64,000 nucleotides of DNA from Prochlorococcus sp. AG-363-K07 (GCA_003280225.1 QCFO01000002.1:1-64000), one strand, 5' to 3'; counted from the first letter of the stretch, positions 28,163 to 38,726 are shown. Program-made: numbers and translations. Notes: generated by a model not told the origin, from the letters alone.

Positions 28163-28541
28163 ATAAATGAAATACAAGTACGATCTCTATAGAAGATCTT
28201 TTGGAACCATAAAATACGGAGTTTATGTCTAATTTTAACTCTAGGTTGATATTCCTATTCTTTAAATAGATTCCAGCTTTTCATACAACATAATAATTTA
28301 TTATTATTAACCAAATACAATTCCTAACGCAATTATCTCAAATGTTTTCTCGAGCAATACAAATAAGCATCTTCCAACTAATTGCCGGACTTGCTTCTCC
28401 AACCAACAAAAACCTTGCAAACGTAAATTCAAGAAACAAGATCGTCAGCTGACTACCTTGCTAAGAAGACCTCTAATACAATCCGTACATGAATCAAATA
28501 TTGGCATCACACAAACTTCTCTACATGAGATCAAATCTCAG
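28163..28541. other. Gene-free interval between rplL terminator and rnhA
   Basis: This 379-bp AT-rich stretch should hold the rnhA-pyrD promoter. It contains a short plus-strand ORF at 28342-28452 (listed separately). Upstream of the rnhA ATG the reading frame remains open to a TTG at 28458, but that extra segment has no family match. No tRNA or repeat is evident. Confidence 0.5.
28342..28452 (+). CDS. Possible 36-residue small ORF upstream of rnhA
   Basis: From an ATG at 28342 the frame encodes 36 residues, starting [18 protein letters not shown], with a moderately hydrophobic first half and a basic, Asn-rich second half. There is no convincing ribosome binding site, and I do not recognise it among known small photosystem subunits. 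It might be a true small protein, a leader peptide, or chance. Confidence 0.2.
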   Translation: MFSRAIQISIFQLIAGLASPTNKNLANVNSRNKIVS

Positions 28542-29312
28542 ATGACAAACATCCACGGCCGTATCGTAGTAGCTGCAAGTGATGGAGCCTGCAGTGGAAA
28601 TCCAGGGCCAGGAGGTTGGGGAGCACTTATCCGCTATGAAGATGGAGCTATAGAAGAATTTGGCGGACATGAAAAAGATACAACTAATAATCGAATGGAA
28701 CTACAAGCCGCGCTAGAAATTTTCAAGCGTTTAAAGCACCTTCCTCGACATCCACAAATGACGATCAAAACAGATAGCAAATATCTAATCGATGGTCTCG
28801 CCAAATGGATCAAAAATTGGAAAAATAATGGATGGAAAACAGCATCAGGGAAACCAGTTCTCAACAAAGATCTTTGGCAATCTCTGGACTTAGTCCAACT
28901 TAAAGATGTAAAGCTTCAATATGTCAAAGGCCATAGTGGTGATATCGACAATGAACGAGTCGATAAAATTGCAGTTAGCTACTCTAAGAGGACTTATATC
29001 AAGCTCAAGTCTGTAAGCACAACAAAAAAGAATAGTGATATGACTCAACAAGGTTCATATCATGAAGAACCTTCACCAAAATTTCAGCAATTACTTTCTA
29101 GGCTCGATATCGTGAATGAAATGGCTAAGAATGGTTATAGCCTTAGCAATGATGAATTGTCTGAATTATTAAATATCTCTTCCTCTGAATTACAACAAAA
29201 ACAACAATCCTGGAAATGGCGTGACTGGACAGTAGAGCCAATCAAGAATTCAAGATGGAGATTACAAGCAATATCAGAACAAGTGACTCCAAAACAAAAG
29301 CTCAATGAATAA
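28542..29312 (+). CDS. rnhA: Ribonuclease HI with an extra C-terminal domain
   Basis: Residues 1-155 are a complete RNase [17 protein letters not shown] supplies the first catalytic Asp, NNRMEL the Glu, TDSKYLIDG the second Asp, and [12 protein letters not shown] the His and last Asp. It removes RNA from RNA-DNA hybrids such as primers and R-loops. Residues 155-256 form an additional region, a polar linker then a helical part with [15 protein letters not shown] and a Trp-rich patch ([10 protein letters not shown]), not found in E. coli RNase HI. The ATG at 28542 is preferred to the TTG at 28458. Its end overlaps pyrD by 8 bp. Confidence 0.92.
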   Translation: MTNIHGRIVVAASDGACSGNPGPGGWGALIRYEDGAIEEFGGHEKDTTNNRMELQAALEIFKRLKHLPRHPQMTIKTDSKYLIDGLAKWIKNWKNNGWKTASGKPVLNKDLWQSLDLVQLKDVKLQYVKGHSGDIDNERVDKIAVSYSKRTYIKLKSVSTTKKNSDMTQQGSYHEEPSPKFQQLLSRLDIVNEMAKNGYSLSNDELSELLNISSSELQQKQQSWKWRDWTVEPIKNSRWRLQAISEQVTPKQKLNE

Positions 29313-30489
29313 TAAATCTAGATCAACTCCTCTTTCAGTTGGGGAGCTCTATAACCAATTGTTTAGTCCAATCCTGAGTAAGGATGAAGGAATAGATGCC
29401 GAGCAGTTAACTAAAATGGTGATGGCAACACTTGGTCAAGTCTCAAGATATAGAACATTCCCTGGGATTTACTGGGCACTGAAACGCATGACTACAGATC
29501 TGCACCGACATGATTCACGATTAGAGCAAAATTTATTTGGTTGTCATTTCCAAAATCCTGTTGGTCTTGCTGCAGGTTTTGATAAAAACGGGGTTGCTGC
29601 TGGTATTTGGGATTTATTTGGTTTTGGATTTGCAGAGCTTGGCACCGTCACTTGGCATAGTCAAAAAGGAAACCCGCGTCCACGGCTGTTTCGTCTTGCA
29701 GCTGAAAAAGCAGCCTTAAATCGAATGGGTTTTAATAACAATGGTGCTGAAACAGTACGGCGAACTCTTGAGTATCAACGTCTTAAACAGCCAGGTCGAA
29801 GAGATTTAGCCATTGGACTCAATCTTGGGAAGTCAAAGGCAACCCCTTTAGCTGAGGCAGCACAAGACTACTTACAATCCCTTCAAACCCTTTCTTCTCA
29901 AGCAGACTATGTAGTAATCAATGTCAGTTCTCCAAATACACCAGGGCTAAGAGATCTACAAAACGTCAATCAATTAGCCCCTTTAATACAACAACTTAAA
30001 TCGTTCCCAAACTGTCCTCCGTTACTTGTCAAAATTGCACCAGACCTAGACAACGATACAATTGACTCTATTGGACATCTCGCCAAGGAAGAAAAGCTAG
30101 CTGGGATAATTGCAATCAATACAAGCTTAAATCGATTTGATCTAGGGAACAGAGTTCTAATTCAAACTGGTCGTCTCCTAAAAGAAGAGAAAGGAGGATT
30201 AAGTGGAGCACCACTACAAAAGCGTGGAGTAGAAGTAATAAAGCGACTACATAAAGTGGTCGGAAATGACTTAACGCTTATCGGTGTTGGTGGCATTGAC
30301 TCTTCAAAAGCAGCATGGGAGCGTATTAGTGCGGGTGCCTCTTTAATACAACTATATACTGGGTGGATTTTTGAAGGGCCAAACTTAGTTCCTGAAATAC
30401 TAGACGGGCTCATCTATCAACTTGACAGACATGGCTTTAGGAACATCTCGCAAGTAATAGGTAGTCATGCCCCATGGTATGACTCATAA
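29305..30489 (+). CDS. pyrD: Dihydroorotate dehydrogenase, class 2 (quinone-linked)
   Basis: PyrD oxidises dihydroorotate to orotate in pyrimidine synthesis; class 2 enzymes are membrane-associated and pass electrons to quinone. The 394-residue length, an N-terminal helical extension, [33 protein letters not shown] and the catalytic-Ser loop [16 protein letters not shown] are class 2 features; the FMN-phosphate site is [15 protein letters not shown]. The ATG lies inside the end of rnhA (8-bp overlap), so the two are coupled. Confidence 0.96.
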   Translation: MNNKSRSTPLSVGELYNQLFSPILSKDEGIDAEQLTKMVMATLGQVSRYRTFPGIYWALKRMTTDLHRHDSRLEQNLFGCHFQNPVGLAAGFDKNGVAAGIWDLFGFGFAELGTVTWHSQKGNPRPRLFRLAAEKAALNRMGFNNNGAETVRRTLEYQRLKQPGRRDLAIGLNLGKSKATPLAEAAQDYLQSLQTLSSQADYVVINVSSPNTPGLRDLQNVNQLAPLIQQLKSFPNCPPLLVKIAPDLDNDTIDSIGHLAKEEKLAGIIAINTSLNRFDLGNRVLIQTGRLLKEEKGGLSGAPLQKRGVEVIKRLHKVVGNDLTLIGVGGIDSSKAAWERISAGASLIQLYTGWIFEGPNLVPEILDGLIYQLDRHGFRNISQVIGSHAPWYDS

Positions 30490-30525
30490 TCTTCTAAGTA
30501 GATGAAACCTATCTAAAGGGATGAA

Positions 30526-31608
30526 ATGAATTCCAACTTTCAAGAGCACGGAGGGAATATTACTGCTGAAGCCCGACGCTTAGGAGTAAAAGAAACTGAA
30601 TTACTTGATGCTAGTGCTTCAATAGTACCTTTTCCTACTCCAGACTTAGTTCAGCTTCGTCTTTCCAATGCCATCGCAAATGGCAAAATCAGACACTATC
30701 CAGATTGCAACTATGAAGCTCTAACAAAAATCATAGGAGAATGTCATAACATTGAACCAGGAATGGTGCTACCTGGGAATGGGGCAGCAGAACTTTTAAC
30801 TTGGAGTGCCAGAGAAGCAGCTGCAACAGGGGAAAGTACTCTATTAGCTCCTGGTTTCGCTGACTATGAAAGAGCTCTTAATTGTTGGAACGCGGACTTC
30901 ATCTACGAAAAGTTACCGTTAACTTGGTCAAAAAAAACACCACAAGCATTCCCTATTAGACCACAAACACAAGTTGCTTGGGTCAATAACCCTCATAATC
31001 CAACAGGACAGCTATGGAGTAAAGAGTCTATGAAAACGTTGCTTGATAAAAATAAACTTGTAATTTGTGATGAAGCCTTCTTGCCTTTAGTGCCTGGTGG
31101 AGAAAAAGAATCTCTGATTCCCTTAGTCCCTAATTACCAGAATCTTATTGTGATTAGGAGCCTAACAAAACTATTTGGGATAGCTGGATTAAGACTTGGG
31201 TATGCAGTTAGCAGCCCAAAAAGGTTAAGAGAATGGAAACTAATGCGAGATCCTTGGCCTATAAATAGCCTTGCCGAATTAGCAGGTATAACTCTGTTAG
31301 AGGATAAAATTAAATTAACTACTTGGATAGACACAATCCATTCTTGGATTAAAAAAGAAAATAAATGGATGGCCGACAAACTATCTCTTATGGCGGGAAT
31401 TCAACCATACCCATCATCGACAAATTATCTTTTAATTAAAGGAGACAAATCCCTTGTAAGTCTCCGTGAAACTCTAAGCCAAAAAAATATTTTATTGAGG
31501 GATTGCAGATCTTTTAAGGGCCTTGGAAGTCACTGGTTACGAATCAGCATTCAAACTAGAAAAGAAAATCAACGAATAATTTCCGCGATGCAAGAGATTC
31601 TCAACTAA
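30526..31608 (+). CDS. PLP-dependent aminotransferase, CobC/CobD (threonine-phosphate decarboxylase)-like
   Basis: A fold type I PLP enzyme of 360 residues. The early HGGN segment, [28 protein letters not shown], and [18 protein letters not shown] with the PLP Lys resemble the cobalamin-pathway L-threonine-O-3-phosphate decarboxylase (CobD, also annotated cobC), which makes the aminopropanol linker. Histidinol-phosphate aminotransferase is the close alternative, but a better HisC-like protein is encoded at 47400. Prochlorococcus makes a pseudo-type corrinoid pathway, so the cobalamin assignment is reasonable but not proven. It overlaps murG tail-to-tail by 8 bp. Confidence 0.8.
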   Translation: MNSNFQEHGGNITAEARRLGVKETELLDASASIVPFPTPDLVQLRLSNAIANGKIRHYPDCNYEALTKIIGECHNIEPGMVLPGNGAAELLTWSAREAAATGESTLLAPGFADYERALNCWNADFIYEKLPLTWSKKTPQAFPIRPQTQVAWVNNPHNPTGQLWSKESMKTLLDKNKLVICDEAFLPLVPGGEKESLIPLVPNYQNLIVIRSLTKLFGIAGLRLGYAVSSPKRLREWKLMRDPWPINSLAELAGITLLEDKIKLTTWIDTIHSWIKKENKWMADKLSLMAGIQPYPSSTNYLLIKGDKSLVSLRETLSQKNILLRDCRSFKGLGSHWLRISIQTRKENQRIISAMQEILN

Positions 31609-32677
31609 ACCTTTCTAATATTTCAATTACCGAAGAAACAGCCTCCTTTTTCGATAAAGCCTCCATCCCTTCTTTCATTGAAGGCAAAGGATCCCACTCA
31701 AGAGCACTCTTAGAAAATCGACTGTTCAAAAGACGGTTTAAAGTTTTTTTCAACACGAGATTACCAGCTACATGTTGATGAACAATGACTGCCGCACCTA
31801 ACTCAGCTGCAAAGGCTGCATTATGATCTTGATGCTTATCTGTAGCCCAGGGATAAGGAACTAAAATTGCTGGTGTATTGGAAGCAGCTAACTCACTTAA
31901 TGCACCTGCACCTGATCGACTAATTACCAAATCGGCATTTTGTAGTAACGCCGGTATTTCATCTGTGAATGGTATTTCTAGAAAATTGATATGACTAATT
32001 ACCCCAGCCTCGGAATCATTGCTGCCTGTGATATGAACAAAACGACAACCTTTATCTAGTAATTCAGGTATTATATCTCGGACCATCACGTTCAAACCCA
32101 AAGCACCTTGACTACCTCCCATCACAACAATTAAAGGCCCAGCTCCTGAAGGAACCCACTCGGGTAAAGCCTGTGGCAAGAAAAACGATGCTCTAATTGG
32201 TGTTCCTGTCACTATAGTTTTACAGTGGGGAAGACGTTTTGTTGCTGGTAGCATGCCAAGGGCTACAACACTGCAAAAACGACCTAATAAACGTGTCACC
32301 TTGCCTGGCAAAGCATTTGACTCATGTAAAATCACAGGCAGCCTCAACCATAATGCAGCTAAAATAGTTGGTGCAGCTATATATCCACCAGTAGTAAACA
32401 CAACTTCAATTCTCTTTCGTTGTAACAAATTCACTACTTCTATAGTAGCCAAGATCAATTTAAAAAGCTGGAAGACTTTTTTAAAACCTCTTGCATGTAG
32501 TCCTTCAACATTTATTGTCGTTAGGCCATACTTCTCAGGTACTAATTCTGTTTCTAAACGGTCAGGGACACCAAGCCAACTAATTTTCCATAAAAAAGGC
32601 GATAAAGCATCTGCGACTGCGAGTGCTGGGAACAAATGACCACCAGTACCACTTGCTGCAATTAAAAGCCTGGACAT
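31601..32677 (-). CDS. murG: MurG, UDP-GlcNAc:lipid I transferase
   Basis: MurG adds GlcNAc to lipid I on the inner face of the plasma membrane to form lipid II. The 358-residue GT-B enzyme begins [20 protein letters not shown], containing the glycine-rich lipid-binding loop GTGGH; the second half has [10 protein letters not shown], and [13 protein letters not shown] near the UDP-GlcNAc site. I use the ATG at 32677; the frame is open six codons further to a TTG. The gene is divergent from the exported-protein gene by 64 bp. Confidence 0.96.
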   Translation of the reverse strand: MSRLLIAASGTGGHLFPALAVADALSPFLWKISWLGVPDRLETELVPEKYGLTTINVEGLHARGFKKVFQLFKLILATIEVVNLLQRKRIEVVFTTGGYIAAPTILAALWLRLPVILHESNALPGKVTRLLGRFCSVVALGMLPATKRLPHCKTIVTGTPIRASFFLPQALPEWVPSGAGPLIVVMGGSQGALGLNVMVRDIIPELLDKGCRFVHITGSNDSEAGVISHINFLEIPFTDEIPALLQNADLVISRSGAGALSELAASNTPAILVPYPWATDKHQDHNAAFAAELGAAVIVHQHVAGNLVLKKTLNRLLNSRFSKSALEWDPLPSMKEGMEALSKKEAVSSVIEILERFS

Positions 32678-32741
32678 AGAAATAGAAGCAAGCAAAACAA
32701 GTAAAACCCAATTAAGTTATCAGGATAAGAATTCAACCAAA

Positions 32742-33488
32742 GTGCCTAATCTACTGGGAGTTGCATTAATTTCCACTATGCTATGGGGGACTCTGTACCC
32801 TTCAGCAACGCTTGACAAGCAAGCATCAGCAAGGGTTATAAGCAAAAAATTTCAAAAAGCTTTAAACATTAAAAGCACAAAAGAAATTGAAAATCTCTTT
32901 TCCACAGAAAACGATTCGGCATTCCTACGCAGATATCAAGCTTTTTCAACCGCTTTTCCAAATGCCAAATGGGAAATCAGAATAATTGAGCCTCTTAGTG
33001 AAAAACGCTATCTCATTGAAGTAGTTATTAGCAATAAAGATTCGTCAAAAAAACCTGCAAAACTAATCAATTCCAAACAGATTGGAGAGATAACAATTAG
33101 CAAAGGAATTATTATACAACACGAAATAATTAGCGAAGAAACTATTGTTCAATCTGGGGAAATAGTTCTACCTATACAAGTCAATATTCCTCAAACAGTT
33201 TTAACTGGAACAAATTATGATTTTGATATTATAGTTGAAAGACCACTAGGTGATTCAATGCTTGCTGGAGGATTAACTCCAGTAACACCTGATGAAATGA
33301 ATAATAATATTTCTCCGAAGATTAGCCTAACCCCTCTGGGAAGTGGAGGATTATTCAAATCAATAAAAGCGCCTCTCAGCGAAGGATTCCAAAATTTCGC
33401 CGCACAGATAGCCCACCCAGAAGGGATAATCACAATTACAAAAAAGGTAAGTATAGTTTCAGACAAATCTCAACTTATTCACAATTAG
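32742..33488 (+). CDS. Putative exported protein, function unknown
   Basis: The 248-residue protein begins at GTG with a hydrophobic segment (about 3-22, NLLGVALISTMLWGTLYPSA) that looks like a signal peptide or anchor. The rest has no Cys, no membrane segment and a beta-rich character with many Ile/Val/Thr. The central part may be an NTF2/SnoaL-like or Ig-like domain, but nothing is recognised firmly. It sits between murG and pgk and is not clearly in an operon. It may be specific to picocyanobacteria. Confidence 0.6.
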   Translation: MPNLLGVALISTMLWGTLYPSATLDKQASARVISKKFQKALNIKSTKEIENLFSTENDSAFLRRYQAFSTAFPNAKWEIRIIEPLSEKRYLIEVVISNKDSSKKPAKLINSKQIGEITISKGIIIQHEIISEETIVQSGEIVLPIQVNIPQTVLTGTNYDFDIIVERPLGDSMLAGGLTPVTPDEMNNNISPKISLTPLGSGGLFKSIKAPLSEGFQNFAAQIAHPEGIITITKKVSIVSDKSQLIHN

Positions 33489-33517
33489 TGAGACCTCTTG
33501 TGACGAGAAAAGATCCT

Positions 33518-34726
33518 TTAGGAAACAGAGTCTAGAGCTGCTACACCAGGAAGAATTTTACCCTCCAATAACTCCAAGCTTGCACCCCCACCAGTGGATA
33601 TATGAGACATCTTCTCCGCAAGTCCTGCTTTCTCAACAGCAGCAACCGAATCACCACCTCCAATAATTGTGCAACATCCTGATCCACTTAAAGAAGCAAG
33701 CGTGGTTGCAATTGCATTAGTGCCATTGGCAAACTTATCAAATTCAAAGACACCCATAGGGCCATTCCAAATTACTGTTTGACAATCAGCCAAAGCATCC
33801 TGAAAAACCTTCACAGATTCAGGGCCGATATCTAATCCCATCCAACCTTCAGGGATCGAATTGATCAAAGCAACTTGACTATTTGCATCTGGAGCAAATT
33901 TATCTGCAACAACAACATCTGTTGGGAGTAGCAATTGAACACCTTTCGAGTTTGCTTTTTCTTCTAAAGCTTTAGCTAACTCTAATTTATCTTCTTCCAC
34001 CAAACTATTTCCTACAGATAAACCTCGAGCCTTATAGAAAGTAAAAATCATTCCACCTCCAATTAAGACCTTGTCACATTTATCTATCAATGATTCAAGA
34101 ACACCAATTTTACTGCTTACCTTTGAGCCACCAACTATTGCAGCTAAAGGTCGTTTTGGATCATCGATTGCACCTTGAAGATACTGAAGCTCTTTTTCCA
34201 TCAAATAACCCGCAACACTTGGATTCAAGAACTTAGTAACACCCTCAGTAGAAGCATGTGCTCTATGAGCTGCCCCAAAAGCATCATTTACATACACTTC
34301 GGCGAGCGAAGAAAGTTGTTGTGCAAATCCAGCATCATTACTCTCTTCCTCTTTGAAAAATCGAACATTCTCCAGCAAAAGGACATCTCCATTTTGCATA
34401 ACATCGACTTTGGCCTGAGCATCTGTACCTACGCAACTATCTGTCTTTAAAACTGTTCTGCCAAGTAATTCAGTCAATCGTGCCGATACAGGCGTCAGGC
34501 GCATTGCCTCATTCACCTGACCTTTAGGCCTGCCAAAGTGTGCTGCAAGAATGACTTTTGCACCCTTTGCGACCAAATCATTAATAGTTGGAAGAGCTGC
34601 ACGAATCCTTGTGTCATCTGTAATTGAACCAGAATCATTCAATGGCACATTGAAATCTACCCTCACCAAGACACGCTTCCCTGATAGGTCCTCTGTGCTT
34701 AGACTCGACAGGGAACGCTTAGCCAT
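33518..34726 (-). CDS. pgk: Phosphoglycerate kinase
   Basis: Pgk catalyses the ATP-dependent step from 3-phosphoglycerate to 1,3-bisphosphoglycerate in the Calvin cycle and the reverse in glycolysis. The 402-residue protein has the N-domain [11 protein letters not shown] and [10 protein letters not shown] substrate-binding segments, the hinge and the C-domain [25 protein letters not shown] and [11 protein letters not shown] nucleotide loops. It is divergent from the usp gene and converges on the exported-protein gene. Confidence 0.98.
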   Translation of the reverse strand: MAKRSLSSLSTEDLSGKRVLVRVDFNVPLNDSGSITDDTRIRAALPTINDLVAKGAKVILAAHFGRPKGQVNEAMRLTPVSARLTELLGRTVLKTDSCVGTDAQAKVDVMQNGDVLLLENVRFFKEEESNDAGFAQQLSSLAEVYVNDAFGAAHRAHASTEGVTKFLNPSVAGYLMEKELQYLQGAIDDPKRPLAAIVGGSKVSSKIGVLESLIDKCDKVLIGGGMIFTFYKARGLSVGNSLVEEDKLELAKALEEKANSKGVQLLLPTDVVVADKFAPDANSQVALINSIPEGWMGLDIGPESVKVFQDALADCQTVIWNGPMGVFEFDKFANGTNAIATTLASLSGSGCCTIIGGGDSVAAVEKAGLAEKMSHISTGGGASLELLEGKILPGVAALDSVS

Positions 34727-34858
34727 GATTTTGTGCCTAAAAAGTACGAAGTGAGTGACATTAACCTGTTAATGGCCCTATTTGCATATTTGGGTGCAGA
34801 CAAATAGACCGGCCGGAGCTAAGACACAATTAAACAGGCAGTGAGTTAGGAAATTCAA

Positions 34859-35242
34859 ATGTTTAAAACCATTCTTTTCCCACTAGATCACAGCCGAGAA
34901 GCTTTTGAAACCATTAGTAAGGCTATTGCATTAGCCAAGAGTCACAGGAGTCAGATCATCATTCTTTCAGTCATTCAGCCTGACAGAGCAGAAATGAATA
35001 CTGCAGATTTAGTAATCCCCCTTCTACAAAATGCCAAAGAACAAGTGGAGCAAGCTGGTGTCCCTTGCACCATCCTAGAAAAGAAGGGTAACCCTGCTTT
35101 TTTAATCTGCGATGTTGCAGATGAAATGGAAGTAGATGTAATTGTAATGGGAACAAAAGGTATCAAGCTTCATGAAGGTATCGAAAGTATTGCGGCTCGA
35201 GTTATTCAACTTGCCCCTTGTCCAGTGCTAGTGGTGCCGTGA
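34859..35242 (+). CDS. Universal stress protein family (UspA)
   Basis: A single Usp domain of 127 residues: TILFPLDHSREAFETISKAI at the start, the Asp of the ATP-site strand (LDHS), and VIVMGTKGIKLHEG near the end as the nucleotide loop followed by CPVLVVP. The loop has G-x-x-G but the classical GxxG-9x-G-S/T pattern is only partly matched, so ATP binding is uncertain. Its stop codon overlaps the GTG of the next gene (GTGA), so it is coupled to rbgA. A stress role is inferred from the family. Confidence 0.85.
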   Translation: MFKTILFPLDHSREAFETISKAIALAKSHRSQIIILSVIQPDRAEMNTADLVIPLLQNAKEQVEQAGVPCTILEKKGNPAFLICDVADEMEVDVIVMGTKGIKLHEGIESIAARVIQLAPCPVLVVP

Positions 35243-36102
35243 GTAGAAGAGAAATTCAATGGTATCCAGGGCATATTGCCAAAGCTGAAAAACAGCTCAA
35301 GAAGAATCTCGAAAAAGTTGATTTGGTTATCGAAGTGCGTGATGCACGTATACCTATCTCGACCTCTCACCCATATCTAGAAAGATGGTTACAAGGTAAG
35401 CAGCATCTACTTGTGATCAATCGACGAGACATGATTTGCCTAGAGGCGCGACAAAAGTGGGATCAATGGTTTCGAATGCAAGGCCAATCTCCACTGTGGT
35501 GTAATGCCAAAGATGGAACAGGAGTCAAACTCCTACAAGATGCGGCTATTAGAACTGGCGACAAATTAAATACTCGTAGGCGTGCCCGAGGCATGAAGAA
35601 TCGACCAGTCAGAGCTCTGACATTGGGCTTCCCTAATGTCGGTAAGTCTGCCCTGATCAATAGGCTCGTTAGGAAAAAAGTTGTGGAAAGTTCCCGTAAA
35701 GCCGGTGTAACACGTAGCCTTCGATGGATAAAAATCGGACAAGATCTTGATCTTCTTGATGCACCTGGAGTGTTACCACCCCGTTTGGAAGATCAAAAAG
35801 CCGCCTTGAAGTTGGCTTTCTGTGATGATATTGGTCAAGCCGCCTATGACATTGAACTAGTGACAATTGCCTTCTTAAAAATGCTTCAAAGATTAGAGAC
35901 GGACAGGCTCTCAGGTTTTCAAGTCGAAATGCTGGAAAGTCGATACGGGCTAGCTGTGAAAGACAACAATAGTGAAGAATGGTTAAAGCTGGTTGCCGAC
36001 CGACATGCCTCAGGTGATCAAAGACGCATGGCATACAAGATTTTAGATGATTTCCGTAAAGGATTTCTAGGGCTTATCACTCTTGAACTTCCCAATGCAT
36101 AA
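35239..36102 (+). CDS. rbgA: Ribosome biogenesis GTPase RbgA/YlqF
   Basis: Circularly permuted GTPase of the YlqF/RbgA family that matures the 50S subunit. The start is the GTG at 35239, whose bases overlap the usp stop (GTGA); the frame is open a little further to a TTG. The early WYPGHIAKAEKQLKK, the permuted order with G4-like VINRRDM before G1 GFPNVGKSALINRL, and G3 DAPGVL are visible. G4 is NRRD where the Bacillus protein has NKAD. The protein (287 residues) ends in the usual C-terminal helical domain. It overlaps the rluD-like gene by 8 bp. Confidence 0.92.
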   Translation: MSRREIQWYPGHIAKAEKQLKKNLEKVDLVIEVRDARIPISTSHPYLERWLQGKQHLLVINRRDMICLEARQKWDQWFRMQGQSPLWCNAKDGTGVKLLQDAAIRTGDKLNTRRRARGMKNRPVRALTLGFPNVGKSALINRLVRKKVVESSRKAGVTRSLRWIKIGQDLDLLDAPGVLPPRLEDQKAALKLAFCDDIGQAAYDIELVTIAFLKMLQRLETDRLSGFQVEMLESRYGLAVKDNNSEEWLKLVADRHASGDQRRMAYKILDDFRKGFLGLITLELPNA

Positions 36103-37069
36103 GGACTTAGAGCACCCCTTTGGAGAAGGCGAAGGGAAACTTGTTGAATTGTTATATCCCAAACCACTACCAATGCGTTTAGATCGTTGGCTTGTGAGTC
36201 AACGACCAGAACAAAGTCGTGCTCGAATACAAAAACTAATTAATGCGGAATATGTTCGTGTTAATGGAAAAATTGGGCAAGCCAAAACACCACTACGAGA
36301 AGGAGATGTCATTAGGTTATGGCTTCCGCCACCCGAGCCTCTTTCTTACCTGAAACCGGAAAAAATGGATTTGAACATCTTATTTGAAGATGAGCATCTA
36401 ATAGTTATCAACAAGCCTGCAGGCTTAGCTGTCCACCCAGCTCCTGGCAATAAAGATGGCACCCTAGTAAATGGCTTGCTTCATCACTGTAAGGATTTGC
36501 CAGGTATCAACGGCAAACTTCGACCAGGCATTGTTCACCGACTTGATAAGGATACAACGGGTTGTATTGTAGTTGCGAAAAGTCAAGAAGCATTGGTTAA
36601 ATTACAAATCCAAATTCAAAAACGTATAGCCTCACGCAATTATTTAGCAATCATTCATGGGGTCCCTAAAGGAGAATCAGGCACAATTGTTGGATCTATC
36701 GGAAGGCACCCAGTAGACAGAAAAAAATATGCTGTTGTGAATAGTGATTCAGCTCGACATGCTGCCACGCATTGGCAACTTCTCGAAAGACTCAATGACT
36801 ACTCCTTAATCAGTTTCACTTTAGATACAGGGCGCACACATCAAATTCGTGTGCATTGTGCGCACATAGGTCATCCTATTGTCGGAGACCCTACTTATAG
36901 TCGTTGCAGAAAGCTACCTATTAAACTATCCACTCAAATTCTTCATGCAATAAAACTTGGTTTAAATCACCCAATAACAAATAATCGAATGGAATTTGAA
37001 GCCCCTTTGCCCAATCCTTTTGAGAGGCTATTAACAGTCTTACGCAATAAGCAAACAGCATCAAGTTAA
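36095..37069 (+). CDS. rluD: 23S rRNA pseudouridine synthase, RluD-like
   Basis: An S4 RNA-binding domain (about 20-85, MRLDRWLVSQRPEQSRARIQ) is followed by the RluA-type catalytic domain with the intact HRLDKDTTG motif holding the catalytic Asp, then YLAIIHG and the C-terminal GRTHQIRVHCAHIGHPIVGD. RluD makes pseudouridines in helix 69 of 23S rRNA; assignment to RluD instead of RluA/C follows from the S4 domain and length (324 residues). The ATG at 36095 overlaps the end of rbgA (ATGCATAA). Both products work on the 50S subunit. It converges on the ABC gene with a 9-bp overlap. Confidence 0.9.
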   Translation: MHKDLEHPFGEGEGKLVELLYPKPLPMRLDRWLVSQRPEQSRARIQKLINAEYVRVNGKIGQAKTPLREGDVIRLWLPPPEPLSYLKPEKMDLNILFEDEHLIVINKPAGLAVHPAPGNKDGTLVNGLLHHCKDLPGINGKLRPGIVHRLDKDTTGCIVVAKSQEALVKLQIQIQKRIASRNYLAIIHGVPKGESGTIVGSIGRHPVDRKKYAVVNSDSARHAATHWQLLERLNDYSLISFTLDTGRTHQIRVHCAHIGHPIVGDPTYSRCRKLPIKLSTQILHAIKLGLNHPITNNRMEFEAPLPNPFERLLTVLRNKQTASS

Positions 37070-38671
37070 TGATGGAAGTTGCGGACATGCCTTCACCAAG
37101 CTCTTGGTAACAGCTGCTTGAGGAGCCTCCAACAACTTTTTGCCAATACCTTCCTCAACGACTCTGCCATGATCTAAAACAATGACTTTGTGACAGAAGC
37201 TAGTAGCAACAGAAAGATCATGGGTCACAAAAAGAATGGCAATCTTTAAGCGTAGTTGCAAGTCTCTCAATAGTTCCAGAACCTCTGCCTGGATCTCAGC
37301 ATCAAGCATGCTTACACTTTCATCACATATGAGAACTGATGGCTCAAGAGATAATGCTCGTGCTATGGCTACACGTTGTAACTGTCCTCCTGATAATTCA
37401 TTTGGAAAACGATTTTGAAAATTCTCTACTGGGTGCAGTCCCACTTGTTGAAGAAGAGTTCTTGCCTTCTCACGAGCCTCTGATCGGGACATTAGATCAT
37501 GCATAAGCAAAGGATCTGCAACCGCCTCAGCTATGGTCATTTTAGGATTTAGCGAAGCACATGGATCTTGAAAGACCATTTGCAAAGAACGACGTGCTTT
37601 CCTTAACAAGTTTCCTTTCAAGCTAAGAATATTTTGCCCTTTCAATTTCACTTCTCCACCCCTAACTGGATTAAGGCCCATCAAAGCTCTACACAAAGTG
37701 CTCTTACCACAACCAGATATTCCTACAACGCCAAGAGTTTGGCCTGCATATAGAAGAAAATTCACTTCATTAACAGCTTTCAGCCAAGTTAATTGCCAAG
37801 GCAATCCCCCTAAAGCATGCCAACAACGCAATTGCTTTACTTCCAAGATTAATTCTGGCTTAATTAATGGCTGAACACATATCTGTTCCCTTTCTCGTGC
37901 AGCAATCACAAGCCTTTTACCTAGAAGAGATTCCGGAGATTGCAAAAAGCCCTTAGTTGAACCTGCCTCAACAATTTTGCCCTGATCCAAGAGATTAATT
38001 CGTTCACACCAGCGTGCTGCCAAAGCCAAATCATGACTGATCAATAAAAGAGCACTTCCTAGCTCTTTACACAATTTACTTAATTCAGCCATAACCTGAT
38101 TCGCGATCGCCACATCTAAACTGGTAGTTGGCTCATCTGCTATTACCAAAGCAGGGTCTAACGCAATAGCCAAAGCAATAGATAGTCTCTGACGCATCCC
38201 TCCACTTAATTCATGGGGATAAGCAAAAAAACGATCTGAGCCAATTCCAACTCTCTCAAGAAGTTCTTTTGATTTACCTATAATCCAAGTAAATTTCTTA
38301 TCAGGTTTATGAGCCTGCAAAACATCAATTAAATGTGCCCCTATAGTCAGCAAAGGATTCAGTCGGGTCATCGGATCTTGAAATACGAAGCCAACAGCCT
38401 CGCCTCTTAGTTTTCTCAAATTTTCTCGATTCAATTGACTTGGGTCTTCCCCAAGGACACTTAAATATCCTCGACAAATGCTTCCATTAGGAAGTATTTG
38501 CATAACTACTCTTGCAAGCGTGCTTTTGCCACAACCAGAAGAGCCAACTAGAGCCAAGCATTCACCAGCAGTAATGCTCATATTCAAATCTTCCAGAGTC
38601 CATTCCTGACTCTTTGGATAACGCATCCAAAAATTCCGAATTTCAAGAACAGGTGCTGAAGAATTCAACAT
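37061..38671 (-). CDS. Fused two-domain peptide/nickel-type ABC transporter ATPase (DppD-DppF/YejF type)
   Basis: Two Opp/Dpp-type ATP-binding cassettes lie in one 536-residue soluble chain. The first has GSSGCGKST, LSGGMRQR and ADEPTTSLD; the second has GISGCGKST, LSGGQLQR and ICDESVSMLD. In transporters of this class the ATPase energises uptake of peptides or nickel. No permease or binding protein gene is next to it, so the partner must be elsewhere in the genome. The ATG at 38671 is preferred over the TTG at 38683. It diverges from relA across 55 bp. Confidence 0.9.
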   Translation of the reverse strand: MLNSSAPVLEIRNFWMRYPKSQEWTLEDLNMSITAGECLALVGSSGCGKSTLARVVMQILPNGSICRGYLSVLGEDPSQLNRENLRKLRGEAVGFVFQDPMTRLNPLLTIGAHLIDVLQAHKPDKKFTWIIGKSKELLERVGIGSDRFFAYPHELSGGMRQRLSIALAIALDPALVIADEPTTSLDVAIANQVMAELSKLCKELGSALLLISHDLALAARWCERINLLDQGKIVEAGSTKGFLQSPESLLGKRLVIAAREREQICVQPLIKPELILEVKQLRCWHALGGLPWQLTWLKAVNEVNFLLYAGQTLGVVGISGCGKSTLCRALMGLNPVRGGEVKLKGQNILSLKGNLLRKARRSLQMVFQDPCASLNPKMTIAEAVADPLLMHDLMSRSEAREKARTLLQQVGLHPVENFQNRFPNELSGGQLQRVAIARALSLEPSVLICDESVSMLDAEIQAEVLELLRDLQLRLKIAILFVTHDLSVATSFCHKVIVLDHGRVVEEGIGKKLLEAPQAAVTKSLVKACPQLPSLT

Positions 38672-38726
38672 ATTTAGTAGCAAAGCTTCCTAAGGCTGAA
38701 TAAAATGTATTAATCGGCTGAATAGG

